From positions 1 through 14,822 of the forward strand of contig JANWJO010000185.1 in assembly GCA_025449435.1 (NCBI GenBank): DNA of 14,822 nucleotides, written 5' to 3'. The notes below the pieces were generated by a model. The model was not told the origin of the DNA. It did not search any database and worked only from the letters and a program-made list of their open reading frames with translations. This DNA is from Chloroflexota bacterium (GTDB taxonomy: Bacteria > Chloroflexota > UBA4733). Positions 6,750 through 14,796 of this stretch are shown here, piece after piece (within the stretch, counting starts at the first letter, position 1; each line of letters begins with the position of its first letter). A program made the translations under genes and the position numbers.

Positions 6750-7486
6750 TGCGCGAGCGAGCACTCGTCTCAGTCCGACAACTCTGCAAGAGTTACCAGA
6801 TGGGCGAGACGGAGGTGCAAGCACTCCGTGGCGTCGACCTAGACATTCATCAAGGCGAGATGGTGGCGATCATGGGCGCATCGGGTTCAGGCAAGTCCAC
6901 GTTCATGAACCTGCTCGGCTGCCTGGACCGCCCGACGAGTGGCACGTACTTACTGGATGGCATCGAGGTTGATTCCATGACTCCGGACGAACAAGCAGAT
7001 GTCCGTTCGGAAAAGATCGGCTTCATCTTCCAGGGATTCAATCTGCTGCCGCGCATGACTGCGCTCGAAAACGTGTGTTTGCCGATGACCTATTCGGGGG
7101 CGCCGATCGGCGCACAGCGACACGTCGCCGAACGCGCCCTCATTCTCGTTGGGCTGGGCGATCGTCTCGACCACCGCCCTAGTCAACTCTCGGGCGGCCA
7201 GCAACAACGAGTGGCTATCGCCCGCTCTCTCGTCAATGACCCGGCGATGATCTTGGCCGACGAGCCGACAGGCAACCTCGATTCCAAGACGACCCTGGAG
7301 ATTTTGCAGATTCTTCAGAACCTCAACATCCATGGCAAGACCATCATCATGGTCACGCACGAGGCAGACGTCGCGCGCTACGCCAGTCGCGTCGTTTCGT
7401 TTATGGACGGGGTCGTCATGGACGACCGCGCCAACGAACGGCAGATGGCTACAAGCGCGTCGGTGATCGGGGTCTCGCGACCGTGA
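6749..7486 (+). CDS. ABC transporter ATPase, MacB/LolD/YknY type
   Basis: This 245-residue nucleotide-binding subunit energises the permease encoded next to it. It has Walker [10 protein letters not shown] (43-51), the Q-loop Gln95 in [10 protein letters not shown], signature LSGGQ (147-151) followed by [10 protein letters not shown], Walker B MILADE with catalytic Glu172, D-loop NLDS and H-loop His204 in MVTHE. This is the full set for a functional MacB-class enzyme, with typical length. The GTG start at 6749 overlaps the adaptor stop, and GGGAGG at 6732-6737 supports it. The stop overlaps the permease start by four bases (GTGA at 7483-7486), so subunit synthesis is probably coupled. Unlike E. 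coli MacB, ATPase and permease are separate polypeptides, as in YknY/YknZ of Bacillus. Confidence 0.96.
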   Translation: MRERALVSVRQLCKSYQMGETEVQALRGVDLDIHQGEMVAIMGASGSGKSTFMNLLGCLDRPTSGTYLLDGIEVDSMTPDEQADVRSEKIGFIFQGFNLLPRMTALENVCLPMTYSGAPIGAQRHVAERALILVGLGDRLDHRPSQLSGGQQQRVAIARSLVNDPAMILADEPTGNLDSKTTLEILQILQNLNIHGKTIIMVTHEADVARYASRVVSFMDGVVMDDRANERQMATSASVIGVSRP

Positions 7487-8886
7487 GCGCCGCGCAGCCG
7501 CCAGGGAGCACGCCGGCTCTCACCGAAAACACCGATCCTCGTGTGGCGCACCCAGCTGTTAACGGGCACACGCTTCCCATCGAGCTGCCTGCACTGCTCG
7601 ACGGCAGTATCGGCACGGGCAACCTAGAATTGCAGTTTGGCGGTCAGTATCGACGCCAACACCGGCGGACGAGCGTCCGCCAAGCCGCCCGATCTGGCAT
7701 CGAGGCTCTGGCAGCCAACATCGGCCGGGCACTCCTAACCGCCCTAGGTGTCATTATTGGTGTGGCGGCCGTTGTGGTGATGATTTCCATCGGGACCTCG
7801 GCAAGCGGGCAGATCACACAGACCCTCTCGGCTCTGGGTACGAACGTGCTGATTGTCTCACCCGGTACTGCAACGGGAACGCTCGGAGGCGGCGTTCCCG
7901 TCCAGACGTTGACCGAAACCGACGCACTCGCCATCGGCAAGCTACCCAACGTGACGACATTTAGCCCCATTATCTATGGCGCCGTGCCGGTGTCCTATGG
8001 CCGGTTCGGCTGGACCACGCGCGTAGAGGGCGCCTTCCCGTCCATACAATCCATCCAGAACCTCCAGCTCGCTCAAGGTGGCTTTTTTACCGACGAAGAT
8101 GAAACGGCCGCGCGGCCTGTGTGCGTGTTGGGGCTGACCGTCGTTCGCAACTTGTTTCAGCAACCTGGCGACGTGGTCAATCCGGTCGGGCAGCAAGTGC
8201 AGATTCGCAATCTCAGTTGTACGGTGATCGGTGTCTTGGTAGCGCGAGGCAGCACCAGCTTCATTGACCAGGATGATTTGATCATCATGCCCTACCTCAC
8301 CGCGCAAGGCCGGCTGTTCGGCAAGACCTATGTCGACTTAGTGATGGTCCAGGGGAGCGGTGCAGGTGTTTTGACTGAGCTCACCAGTTCCATTAATGAC
8401 CTTATACGCACCCGGCACCGGTTGAACACCACGGATCAAACCGATGTCCAAATCCGTAGTGACAACCAGGTACAAGATACGCTCAAGAAGACGACTGGGG
8501 CGCTCACCATTTTGCTCTCTGGCATCGCGGCAGTGTCGTTGATCGTTGGCGGCATAGGCATTATGAACATCATGCTGGTGTCGGTAACCGAGCGTACACG
8601 GGAGATCGGCATCCGCATGTCCGTCGGCGCCCGGCGCGGGGATGTGATGGCCCAGTTTTTGCTGGAGGCCATCCTCATCAGCGGTGGTGGAGGCATTGCC
8701 GGGCTGCTGTTTGGCGCGTTCGTGTCCGTACTCGCTACTACGGCGGCGGGATGGGGTGCGTTTGTCGATGCCAAAGGCATGCTGCTGGCGTTTCTGTTCT
8801 CGGTAGCAGTCGGCATCTTTTTCGGCTATTATCCTGCTCGCAAAGCGTCGCAACTCGATCCTATTGAAGCGTTGCGTCGGGATTAA
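7483..8886 (+). CDS. ABC transporter permease, MacB/FtsX family with long N-terminal extension
   Basis: This is a 467-residue permease. Four membrane segments are visible: about 83-105, 340-366, 391-420 and 433-453. The large loop after the first is the MacB extracytoplasmic domain (GTNVLIVSPG onward), and the C-terminal FtsX core has MNIMLVSVTERTREIGIRMS (361-380) and the closing GYYPARKASQLDPIEALRRD. Family members without a fused ATPase are usually near 400 residues; the surplus is a roughly 78-residue N-terminal cytoplasmic tail, Pro/Thr-rich and then basic (RRQHRRTSVRQAAR). The GTG start at 7483 is supported by the four-base overlap with the ATPase stop, and there is no obvious later start. 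It forms the exporter with the two preceding genes. Confidence 0.94.
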   Translation: MSAAQPPGSTPALTENTDPRVAHPAVNGHTLPIELPALLDGSIGTGNLELQFGGQYRRQHRRTSVRQAARSGIEALAANIGRALLTALGVIIGVAAVVVMISIGTSASGQITQTLSALGTNVLIVSPGTATGTLGGGVPVQTLTETDALAIGKLPNVTTFSPIIYGAVPVSYGRFGWTTRVEGAFPSIQSIQNLQLAQGGFFTDEDETAARPVCVLGLTVVRNLFQQPGDVVNPVGQQVQIRNLSCTVIGVLVARGSTSFIDQDDLIIMPYLTAQGRLFGKTYVDLVMVQGSGAGVLTELTSSINDLIRTRHRLNTTDQTDVQIRSDNQVQDTLKKTTGALTILLSGIAAVSLIVGGIGIMNIMLVSVTERTREIGIRMSVGARRGDVMAQFLLEAILISGGGGIAGLLFGAFVSVLATTAAGWGAFVDAKGMLLAFLFSVAVGIFFGYYPARKASQLDPIEALRRD

Positions 8887-10352
8887 TGGCGCACTTCGGC
8901 ACCGCCCGTGAGCACCCCGTCCGTGTTGTAACGCTGCCACGCTTCCAGCGCGGCACATGGAGCCGGCCGATCAATCTCTCGCAGCGATTGTTCTTTTCTC
9001 ACGCGGTGGTGTTCCTCTTTGGCTCGGCTGTGTTGGGCATAGCGTTCGTGGTGCTGTTGCTCAATTCGACACCCGACTACTTGCCAGGAATCACACCTCT
9101 GCCTGCGGTTGCGACCGAAGTGTCGCTGCTGCGCGAGCAAGGCGCTTCGACCTCCGCGATTGCCCAGGTGCTGGCACAGCAAACCGACGACCCTACCGTG
9201 CGCATGGTCGTGCTTGATGGCGCGGGACGGGTGCTCCTGGACACGCAATCAGCGTCCAAAGTATTACCTTGGGAACGGTTCCAACATCCGAATAGTGCAA
9301 CGGGCACGGTCAGTGTCGTTGACGATACAGGGCGTGTGTGGGTTGGCACCGTTGGGGTATCGGTTGGCACAGCGACGACGACGACGGTTATTGCAGTCCG
9401 GCAAGGTCCGGCTATCCGGCAGGCGTTGAGCCAGGTGCTGCAGCCGCTCTTACTCGCAACACTCTTGGCGATGGTGCTGGCAGGCGTCGTCGGAGCCGTG
9501 CTGGCACGGTCACTGGTGCGGCCCTTGCGCGACATTGCCCAAGGGATGGCGTCTATTGCGCTTGGGCGTTCTGGCGCCACCCTCCAGATCAAACGCTCCG
9601 ATGAAGTTGGCGATTTGTGTGCTGTGTTCAACGACATGTCGACCTCGCTGCACCAATCGGACAAGGCGCTCCGTGAGGTGCTCGGCAACATCACTCACGA
9701 CCTGCACACGCCGCTCACGGCGATTGCGGGCTGGGCGGAGGTACTCACTCCACCAGCTCATCCTGATGAGGCGCTCACCGCGCGCGCCGCCGAAGCCATC
9801 GAGGAGGAAGCCCGCCGCATGGCTGGCCTCATCAATAGCATGCTCTTACTGTCGCGCATGGACGGTGGATCGCTGCCCTTGCAACCGGACGACATCGACG
9901 TCTGCACCTTGCTCACCTCGGCTGTGCAACGCGCTGCTGATCCCGCTCGCTGTCGCGTGCTGGCACCGAACTCCCTGAGGGTACGTGTTGACGTCCGGCA
10001 GTTCGCGCGCGTCCTCGATAACTTGGTGGCGAATGCACTTCGCTATAGCCTTGAACCAGGCTCCATCGAACTCGGCGCCGGCCAAGTCCACGATAATGGG
10101 CCAGTGCAGCTCTGGGTTGCCGACCAAGGGCCCGGCATCCCAGTCGAAGACCGCGAACTGGTGTTTGAGCGCTTCTTCCAGGGAGGCGACGTTCGCCCGA
10201 GCGGCAGTGCTGGACTCGGCTTGACCATCGCCAGGAAGATTGTCGAAGCACACGGTGGCACGATCGTGGTCGAACAGAACTCACCTCGAGGGGCCCGCTT
10301 TGTGATCAGCTTTGGTGTGGTCCTACCCACCAGTAACCTCGTGACGCCATAA
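8886..10352 (+). CDS. Membrane sensor histidine kinase with HAMP domain
   Basis: This 488-residue kinase has two membrane segments (36-59 and about 188-210) bracketing an extracytoplasmic sensor of about 125 residues. The sensor contains VRMVVLDGAGRVLLDT, as in Cache/PAS-like sensors. A HAMP linker follows (about 206-258), then the dimerisation/phosphotransfer helix with His271 in NITHDLHTPL, where the acidic residue after His is Asp rather than the more common Glu. The ATPase domain shows the N box NLVANALRYS (from 379), G1 DQGPGIP (413-419), the F box FERFF and G2 GSAGLGLTIARKIVEAHGG. The ATG overlaps the permease stop by one base (TAATG). It is the likely partner of the response regulator at 3627. 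The signal is unknown; linkage to the exporter suggests substrate or envelope sensing. Confidence 0.95.
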   Translation: MAHFGTAREHPVRVVTLPRFQRGTWSRPINLSQRLFFSHAVVFLFGSAVLGIAFVVLLLNSTPDYLPGITPLPAVATEVSLLREQGASTSAIAQVLAQQTDDPTVRMVVLDGAGRVLLDTQSASKVLPWERFQHPNSATGTVSVVDDTGRVWVGTVGVSVGTATTTTVIAVRQGPAIRQALSQVLQPLLLATLLAMVLAGVVGAVLARSLVRPLRDIAQGMASIALGRSGATLQIKRSDEVGDLCAVFNDMSTSLHQSDKALREVLGNITHDLHTPLTAIAGWAEVLTPPAHPDEALTARAAEAIEEEARRMAGLINSMLLLSRMDGGSLPLQPDDIDVCTLLTSAVQRAADPARCRVLAPNSLRVRVDVRQFARVLDNLVANALRYSLEPGSIELGAGQVHDNGPVQLWVADQGPGIPVEDRELVFERFFQGGDVRPSGSAGLGLTIARKIVEAHGGTIVVEQNSPRGARFVISFGVVLPTSNLVTP

Positions 10353-10379
10353 CGCTCGTACTGATATTGCTGGTGTAGC

Positions 10380-11432
10380 ATGCGCGTCTTGCGCGCAGCA
10401 CTCCTCACATTGGTGGCTATGATTGCCTCGCTCCTGCTCGGATATCGGTATGCGCCCTTGACCCGGCCGTTCAGCCAGAGCCCCACGGTCACCGGACTCA
10501 CGCAGCCTATCCACCAAGTGGGCTATACGACGCTGCACTTCACGTATCCACTGCCCGATAGGACAGCTAAGCAGTTGACGGTTGCGGTGTGGTATCCGAC
10601 GCAGGCACCGCCAAAGCCGTTCGACTACCAGCGCAAGCTCGCCCCCGCTGGATTGGTGGCCGTTGATGCACCGGTAGACGGTGGCAGCGGCGCGGGCTAT
10701 CCGCTCATCGTCTTTTCCCATGGCGCCTTTGGGTGCGCAACGATCTATAGCTTCCTCACCGAGCGCCTTGCGTCGCAAGGCTACGTGGTAGCCGCACCCG
10801 ACCATAGCGATGCACTTGTGTGCTCTATCGACGGTGGCCGCGGACCAGGCAACTTACAGCACCCAGACCAGCGGCCACTCGACATGAGCGCGACCATCAG
10901 TGAGCTCTTCCGGCAAAACGAAGCACCATCGTCAGGCTTCTACCAAGCCATCAATGAGTCTGAGGTTGGCGTGGCAGGCCATTCGGCTGGAGGGCTCACG
11001 GCCATGCAATTGGCAGGTGCAGACCCTAGCAACAAGGACGCACGAGTGAAGGCCGCACTGATGCTCGCCGAAGACACCGGCCCACTCCCGATTGCCGACT
11101 TTGCCAACATGACTGTGCCCGTGCTATTCGAAGTGGGCCAATTCGATCCGGTCGACTTGCACAACGTCGCCCGCCGCACACCCTACGACGCCGCACCGCC
11201 TCCCAAGTTTCTTGCCATCGTGCGGCGCGCCAACCACCTCGCGTTCGACGACACCGACTGTGACGACAGCCCGAGCCTCCAGGATTGTGTCAACACGCAC
11301 AGCCACGTGGCCGTCGAGGTCAAATATGCCGTGACCTTCTTCAACTTCACGTTGCGTGGCGACCAAATGGCATTGACCGTTCTCACCTCGCCGGACAACC
11401 GCCTCGCAAAACTCGAGTATGTGCTGCGCTAG
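10380..11432 (+). CDS. Membrane-anchored or secreted alpha/beta hydrolase, PAF-acetylhydrolase/dienelactone-hydrolase-like
   Basis: This 350-residue hydrolase has an N-terminal hydrophobic segment (residues 5-21) that acts as an anchor or signal. The beta-rich entry LTVAVWYP and the oxyanion region VFSHGAFG lead to the nucleophile elbow GHSAGG with Ser202. Asp256 (GQFDPVD) and His286 (RRANHLAFDD) complete a plausible triad in the correct order. The arrangement resembles predicted dienelactone hydrolases and bacterial PAF acetylhydrolase-like esterases, which cleave esters of short or oxidised acyl chains. An acidic loop with Cys294 and Cys303 follows the His and may be disulfide-closed or bind a cation. 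It starts 27 bp after the kinase stop without a strong Shine-Dalgarno and appears to be the last operon gene. The physiological ester is unknown; lipids, or the exported compound itself, are candidates. Confidence 0.85.
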   Translation: MRVLRAALLTLVAMIASLLLGYRYAPLTRPFSQSPTVTGLTQPIHQVGYTTLHFTYPLPDRTAKQLTVAVWYPTQAPPKPFDYQRKLAPAGLVAVDAPVDGGSGAGYPLIVFSHGAFGCATIYSFLTERLASQGYVVAAPDHSDALVCSIDGGRGPGNLQHPDQRPLDMSATISELFRQNEAPSSGFYQAINESEVGVAGHSAGGLTAMQLAGADPSNKDARVKAALMLAEDTGPLPIADFANMTVPVLFEVGQFDPVDLHNVARRTPYDAAPPPKFLAIVRRANHLAFDDTDCDDSPSLQDCVNTHSHVAVEVKYAVTFFNFTLRGDQMALTVLTSPDNRLAKLEYVLR

Positions 11433-11474
11433 GAGGTCGAGGCAGCAATCCCCGCTTGGTCCGTCGCTCTAGCC

Positions 11475-11489
11475 GCCACCTAGGGTGGC
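11475..11489 (+). terminator. Hairpin after the hydrolase gene, candidate operon terminator
   Basis: GCCACC (11475-11480) and GGTGGC (11484-11489) form a GC-rich six-pair stem with a three-base loop, 43 bp after the hydrolase stop. No T tract follows (CGATTGTACG), so it is a tentative end of the operon. Confidence 0.4.
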
Positions 11490-11499
11490 CGATTGTACG

Positions 11500-11604
11500 C
11501 TAGCGGAAGAAATTCGCTTGTGTGCCGACCATCTTGTCGGTGAAGCTCAGGAAGATGGCCAGGAAGAATGGGGAGGCCAGGCGGGCTGTCACGACGGCTG
11601 AACG
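11500..11604 (-). pseudogene. Possible C-terminal gene remnant, unrecognised
   Basis: The minus strand reads a strongly protein-like tail (LASPFFLAIFLSFTDKM, then VGTQANFFR) ending in TAG at 11502-11500. Upstream of about 11604 the same frame dissolves into Pro/Arg/Ser-rich sequence typical of chance reading. The hydrophobic run and Phe content are unusual for random GC-rich DNA. It could be the remnant of a membrane or secreted protein that lost its front. Chance cannot be excluded and I do not recognise the family. Confidence 0.22.
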
Positions 11605-11774
11605 ACGCGCGGGTGGCCATGACGAGCACTGCCTCCTTCCACCGACCGCAGCGCGCGGTTTAGCACGATCAGGGAGGACAAGGCTTCGTAACGCTCCGAC
11701 TGAAGCACATGGAGACACACGGCAAGCCCATATATCGGTGCGATGTGCGATGCTCCGGCGGTTGTGCGCCCGCC

Positions 11775-11788
11775 ACGGCGCCTGCCGT
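11775..11788 (-). terminator. Weak hairpin downstream of the phosphoesterase gene
   Basis: ACGGC (11775-11779) pairs with GCCGT (11784-11788) over a four-base loop, about 40 bp past the minus-strand stop at 11828. It has no adjacent T run, so it is a weak candidate. Confidence 0.25.
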
Positions 11789-11827
11789 CAAAGCAACAGG
11801 CTTCGTTCGCCGGTCAGATCGTTGCGC

Positions 11828-13510
11828 TCACTGTTTTTTTGTGGCCGTAGTGGTCGTCACGCGCCGGCTGGCCGGCGGCTCGACGCGCTCTACGAGGTCA
11901 GTGGTGGGCGCCGTCGAGAGGATCATCGGTGGCCTGGGCGACTGGGTGAAGTCGAAATCCTGAACCAGGTTACCGAGTTGTGAGGCATTCTCGCGCACAT
12001 CGGGCCTCGGATCGGGTCTCCCGTCGGTTTTCGGGTCAAGACGCTGACCGGAGAGAAAATCATCTTCAATGAACTTGGCGAAGGCATCGAAACTCAGCGT
12101 CTGGTGGTCGATGAACCCCTTCTTGGCGTAAGGGCTGATCACGATGCCAGGAACACGCAGCCCGTAGCCGTTCTGGTCCACGGTGGGCGGAGCCACGTGA
12201 TCGTAGAAGCCGCCCCAATCGTCCCAGGTCAGGAAGATGGCTGTGGAGTCCCAATCTGGCCCCTGCATCACAGCGTTGATCAAGCCGGTGACATACGTCT
12301 GGCCGTCACTGATCTTGGCCGGTGGGTGCTCACTGGTCTTCCCGCTGGGTGCTATCCAGGTTACCGCGGGGAGCGTGCCATTCTTGGCATCGGTGTAGAA
12401 GTTATCGAGCGACTGGATGTTACCCATCTGATTGTCTTGATGGACGGTGGTGAACCAGGGCAGTGGATTCCAGATGCCCGGCGTGCCAGCGCTTTGCTTC
12501 CTTGGAGTGCATGACATCGCATCGTCTTCACAGTCGGGCTGGGTGCCATCCGCGACGTAGTACTTCCACGATACGTTGGCCTTGTACAGCAAGTACGTCA
12601 GATCGGTCCAGGCAAAGTTGGGTGACTTGTAGTCCTTGGTATTAAGGGCAACGAAGTCTGGCGGCAAGTTTGGCTTGTCAAGATTATTGACACAACTCGA
12701 AGCATCGTTCGGCACGCTGCACACCGCTGACCACTCCGACAGGGTGAAGAGGTGCGCGGGCAAGCTCCACGATGCATTGGGCTCAAACATATGGTCTTGC
12801 AGCACGAAATTCTGGGCATACGCCCAGTAGTTGGGAATCTCACGGTTGTCGTGGTAGGCCATGACATCGGGCTCGGTACTGTTGGTGCAGGCCGGGTTGT
12901 CCTGCAGGACGCAGTCCCTTGCGCCCTTCTGAGCTTGGTCCACGAAGCCATCCATCTTGCCGCTGTTGATGTCTGCGGCAGCGCTCGTGGCGCCATGTGG
13001 TCCGCCTCCCTCGACGTCCGATGTGTCGTGGTACGGCTTCTCACAGCCGCCAACCTTGGGATTGGGCACGCAAACCGTGAACTGACCATTCGCCTGCGGT
13101 AATCCGTCCGCTCCGGGATAGGTGCCGAAATAGGTGTCGAACGAGCGATTCTCCTGCATGATGACGATGACGTGTTTAATCTTGTGGATGTCGGCAGCGC
13201 CGGCTGGCTGGGGCGTCGCCGTTGCGGTGCCAGCAGTTGGCGTGCTGGTAGCGACCGCGGTTGGCGTCGCAGTCACCGTGACACCACGCCCAGGGGTCGC
13301 GGTGGCAGCTAGTTGCCGGCTCGTGATGACATCCACGCTGGTCACGACTTCAGTGATCGTGGCGAGTTCGACGCTGGTGGATACCACGACACTCGTCGAG
13401 GCTTGGGTGGTTTGTGTGGCTTGCGCACCATTCGCGCAGGCCGCGAGAAACAACGCGGAGACCGCCCAACTCAATGCGCGTGGCACTCGCCCCTGGCTTG
13501 TCAGCCCCAT
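11828..13510 (-). CDS. Phospholipase C/acid phosphatase-family lipoprotein (PF04185-type phosphoesterase)
   Basis: This 560-residue secreted enzyme should hydrolyse phosphate esters or phospholipid head groups outside the cell. A signal ends in LAAC (Cys25 lipidated). A Thr/Val stalk (about 38-64) and a TATPTP-type linker (70-105) precede the catalytic domain. That domain opens with [21 protein letters not shown] (from 113), the hallmark of the family, with Glu120/Asn121 as likely metal ligands. Other family landmarks are SWSLPAHLF (247-255, probable nucleophile region), EHPP with His395, and [11 protein letters not shown] (429-439, Asp430/431 and His438). Several Cys residues suggest disulfides. 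The length is close to AcpA-type enzymes plus the stalk. The ATG at 13510 has GGAAGG about 12 bp upstream. Phosphatase versus phospholipase specificity cannot be decided here. It converges on the exporter operon and shares the stalk style of that operon's lipoprotein. Confidence 0.93.
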   Translation of the reverse strand: MGLTSQGRVPRALSWAVSALFLAACANGAQATQTTQASTSVVVSTSVELATITEVVTSVDVITSRQLAATATPGRGVTVTATPTAVATSTPTAGTATATPQPAGAADIHKIKHVIVIMQENRSFDTYFGTYPGADGLPQANGQFTVCVPNPKVGGCEKPYHDTSDVEGGGPHGATSAAADINSGKMDGFVDQAQKGARDCVLQDNPACTNSTEPDVMAYHDNREIPNYWAYAQNFVLQDHMFEPNASWSLPAHLFTLSEWSAVCSVPNDASSCVNNLDKPNLPPDFVALNTKDYKSPNFAWTDLTYLLYKANVSWKYYVADGTQPDCEDDAMSCTPRKQSAGTPGIWNPLPWFTTVHQDNQMGNIQSLDNFYTDAKNGTLPAVTWIAPSGKTSEHPPAKISDGQTYVTGLINAVMQGPDWDSTAIFLTWDDWGGFYDHVAPPTVDQNGYGLRVPGIVISPYAKKGFIDHQTLSFDAFAKFIEDDFLSGQRLDPKTDGRPDPRPDVRENASQLGNLVQDFDFTQSPRPPMILSTAPTTDLVERVEPPASRRVTTTTATKKQ

Positions 13511-13561
13511 GGTGTTGATCGCCCTTCCGTGGCAGCGGCGTTATCCGAGCGTTACCTGAAC

Positions 13562-13573
13562 CACGATGTCGTG
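13562..13573. promoter_or_regulatory. Small dyad flanked by a direct repeat upstream of the phosphoesterase gene
   Basis: CACGA-TG-TCGTG is a 5+5 bp inverted repeat. GAACC occurs on both sides (13558-13562 and 13573-13577, 15 bp apart). It lies about 50 bp upstream of the phosphoesterase ATG, where an operator could sit. It is short enough to arise by chance. Confidence 0.25.
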
Positions 13574-13620
13574 AACCGAGCGCAAGCGATGAAACTGACG
13601 CGTGAGATGCATGAGGGCGC

Positions 13621-13641
13621 GATGGTGGAAGATACCACATC
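13621..13641 (-). terminator. Bulged hairpin in the 210 bp gap between the two minus-strand genes
   Basis: GATG-g-TGG (13621-13628) pairs with CCACATC (13635-13641) as seven pairs with one bulged G and a six-base loop. It is 80 bp downstream of the oxidoreductase stop. There is no T tract. The remainder of the gap (13511-13720) shows no convincing promoter or gene. Confidence 0.25.
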
Positions 13642-13720
13642 AAGATGGCGCCTAAAGCGAGAAGGAATGAGACAAAAGGGTCAGCAATTACCTTGTGCGG
13701 TACATGGCAACGAGCAAAAC

Positions 13721-14782
13721 CTAGACGCCCACATGCGTGCGGAAGATCGCCTCGAACAAGCGCACGTCCGTAAGGGAATCAGCCGCTCCCGACTCATAGG
13801 GCTCACCGGCCAGCGTGCGCTGCACGAAGTGTTCGGCCTCGCGCTTATAGGCCCAACTCCACGCTGGCGCCGGGATCAACCGCGTGAACTGCTGCTCCTG
13901 GCCGCTCATGCCGCGCCAGAGTTCCACTTCGGCCGGCGCGTTGCGTAACAGCAGTGGCGGCGCCCAGGTGTGCAACCAGCCGTGCTCGAAATACAGTTGC
14001 GTATGCTCATCCCAGCGATAGAAACTCACGCGTCCCGTTTCCAGCACGGCTCGTATCCCTGCGAGGTCGAGCACGATCACACCGTGCTGGCCGTCGGGGT
14101 CGAGGTCGACCGCCTTGATCCGCACGGTATCACCAGCATCCGTTAGCCAGCGCATGAGGTTGATATTGTGGGTGTATTGCTGCAGGAAACCCAGATACGC
14201 CTGCTCCTGGCTAGGCGGCAACCACGCTGGCAGTTGGGCGGGCTGCGCTGGCGGCATCGGTTCGTCCGTCTGGTCGATAGGCACATCGATGTGTGCCGTC
14301 CAATCGCCTAGGAAGCCGTGGTTGCGTACGTACTGGAGCCGCCCGAGTTCACCAGAGGCACGGAACTGCTGGACGTGCCGGCGCACGAGTTGGTTGCCAG
14401 CGTCGTAGCGTTTCATGTAACCCACCATCAGGCGGGCACCACCCGTCCGTTCGGCTGCGACAATTGCTTCGCCTTGCGCCACAGAGATGGCCATGGGCTT
14501 TTCCATGAACACGGGCTTGCCTGCTCGCAGCGCATCCGCTGCGATGTCGCCTTGCACCGCGTAGGCTGCTGACACCGCGACGGCATCAACATTCGGGTCG
14601 GCAAGCAGTTCGTGGTGCGTCTGGTACAGGCGCTGAATGTGATAGCGCTGCTGGACGAGGCGCCCCAACGCGGGCCGCAGTTCCGCCAGCGCGACGAGCT
14701 GGCACTGCCCAATTGAGTCGAAATTGGGAAGGTGGACTCGCTGAGCCATAAAGCCGCAGCCGACATAGCCGATACGCAGCAT
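13721..14782 (-). CDS. Gfo/Idh/MocA-family NAD(P)-dependent oxidoreductase
   Basis: This is a 353-residue cytoplasmic dehydrogenase, probably acting on a sugar, inositol or related polyol. The N-terminal Rossmann fold has GYVGCGFMA (residues 5-13, GxGxxA). The second landmark is GKPVFMEKPMA with Glu94-Lys95-Pro96, where the Lys is the usual catalytic residue. The C-terminal beta-sheet domain includes YTHNINLMRWLTD, with the His expected in the active site. The length is standard. I set the start at ATG 14782, not the in-frame GTG 14809, because AGAGAGG sits eight bases before it and the protein then opens directly with MLRIGYVGCG. The substrate cannot be told from sequence, and its 210 bp distance from the phosphoesterase gene does not show co-transcription. 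The upstream partner lies beyond the window. Confidence 0.93.
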   Translation of the reverse strand: MLRIGYVGCGFMAQRVHLPNFDSIGQCQLVALAELRPALGRLVQQRYHIQRLYQTHHELLADPNVDAVAVSAAYAVQGDIAADALRAGKPVFMEKPMAISVAQGEAIVAAERTGGARLMVGYMKRYDAGNQLVRRHVQQFRASGELGRLQYVRNHGFLGDWTAHIDVPIDQTDEPMPPAQPAQLPAWLPPSQEQAYLGFLQQYTHNINLMRWLTDAGDTVRIKAVDLDPDGQHGVIVLDLAGIRAVLETGRVSFYRWDEHTQLYFEHGWLHTWAPPLLLRNAPAEVELWRGMSGQEQQFTRLIPAPAWSWAYKREAEHFVQRTLAGEPYESGAADSLTDVRLFEAIFRTHVGV

Positions 14783-14790
14783 CTTTCGGA

Positions 14791-14796
14791 CCTCTC
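14791..14796 (-). promoter_or_regulatory. Shine-Dalgarno GAGAGG fixing the oxidoreductase start
   Basis: GAGAGG on the minus strand lies eight bases before ATG 14782 and inside the frame that would be translated from GTG 14809. It argues strongly for the shorter protein. Confidence 0.65.

Larger units (their letters stand above)
2753..11432 (+). other. Apparent operon: lipoprotein, regulator, adaptor, ATPase, permease, kinase, hydrolase
   Basis: Seven genes share one strand. Junctions are 52 bp, 129 bp, 1 bp overlap, 4 bp overlap, 1 bp overlap and 27 bp. The kinase is overlapped with the permease gene, so the two-component system is physically committed to the exporter. The two wider gaps each contain a small stem-loop, so internal promoters or attenuation are possible. 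Confidence 0.7.
11433..11827. other. Gene-free stretch between convergent genes
   Basis: This 395 bp region separates the stop of the hydrolase from the stop of the phosphoesterase on the other strand. It holds the hairpins at 11475-11489 and 11775-11788 and a possible minus-strand gene remnant ending at 11500. No RNA gene, inverted-repeat-bounded element or long repeat is visible. The rest reads as non-coding in all frames I examined. Confidence 0.6.

Noticed and set aside
11431..11436. Perfect AGGAGG Shine-Dalgarno-like sequence
   Set aside because: It overlaps the hydrolase stop and no ATG, GTG or TTG follows at a usable distance, so it does not mark a gene.
11834..11840. Run of seven T as a terminator tract for the + strand operon
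   Set aside because: It is about 400 bp past the hydrolase and has no hairpin just before it. On the minus strand it encodes the final Lys codons of the phosphoesterase.
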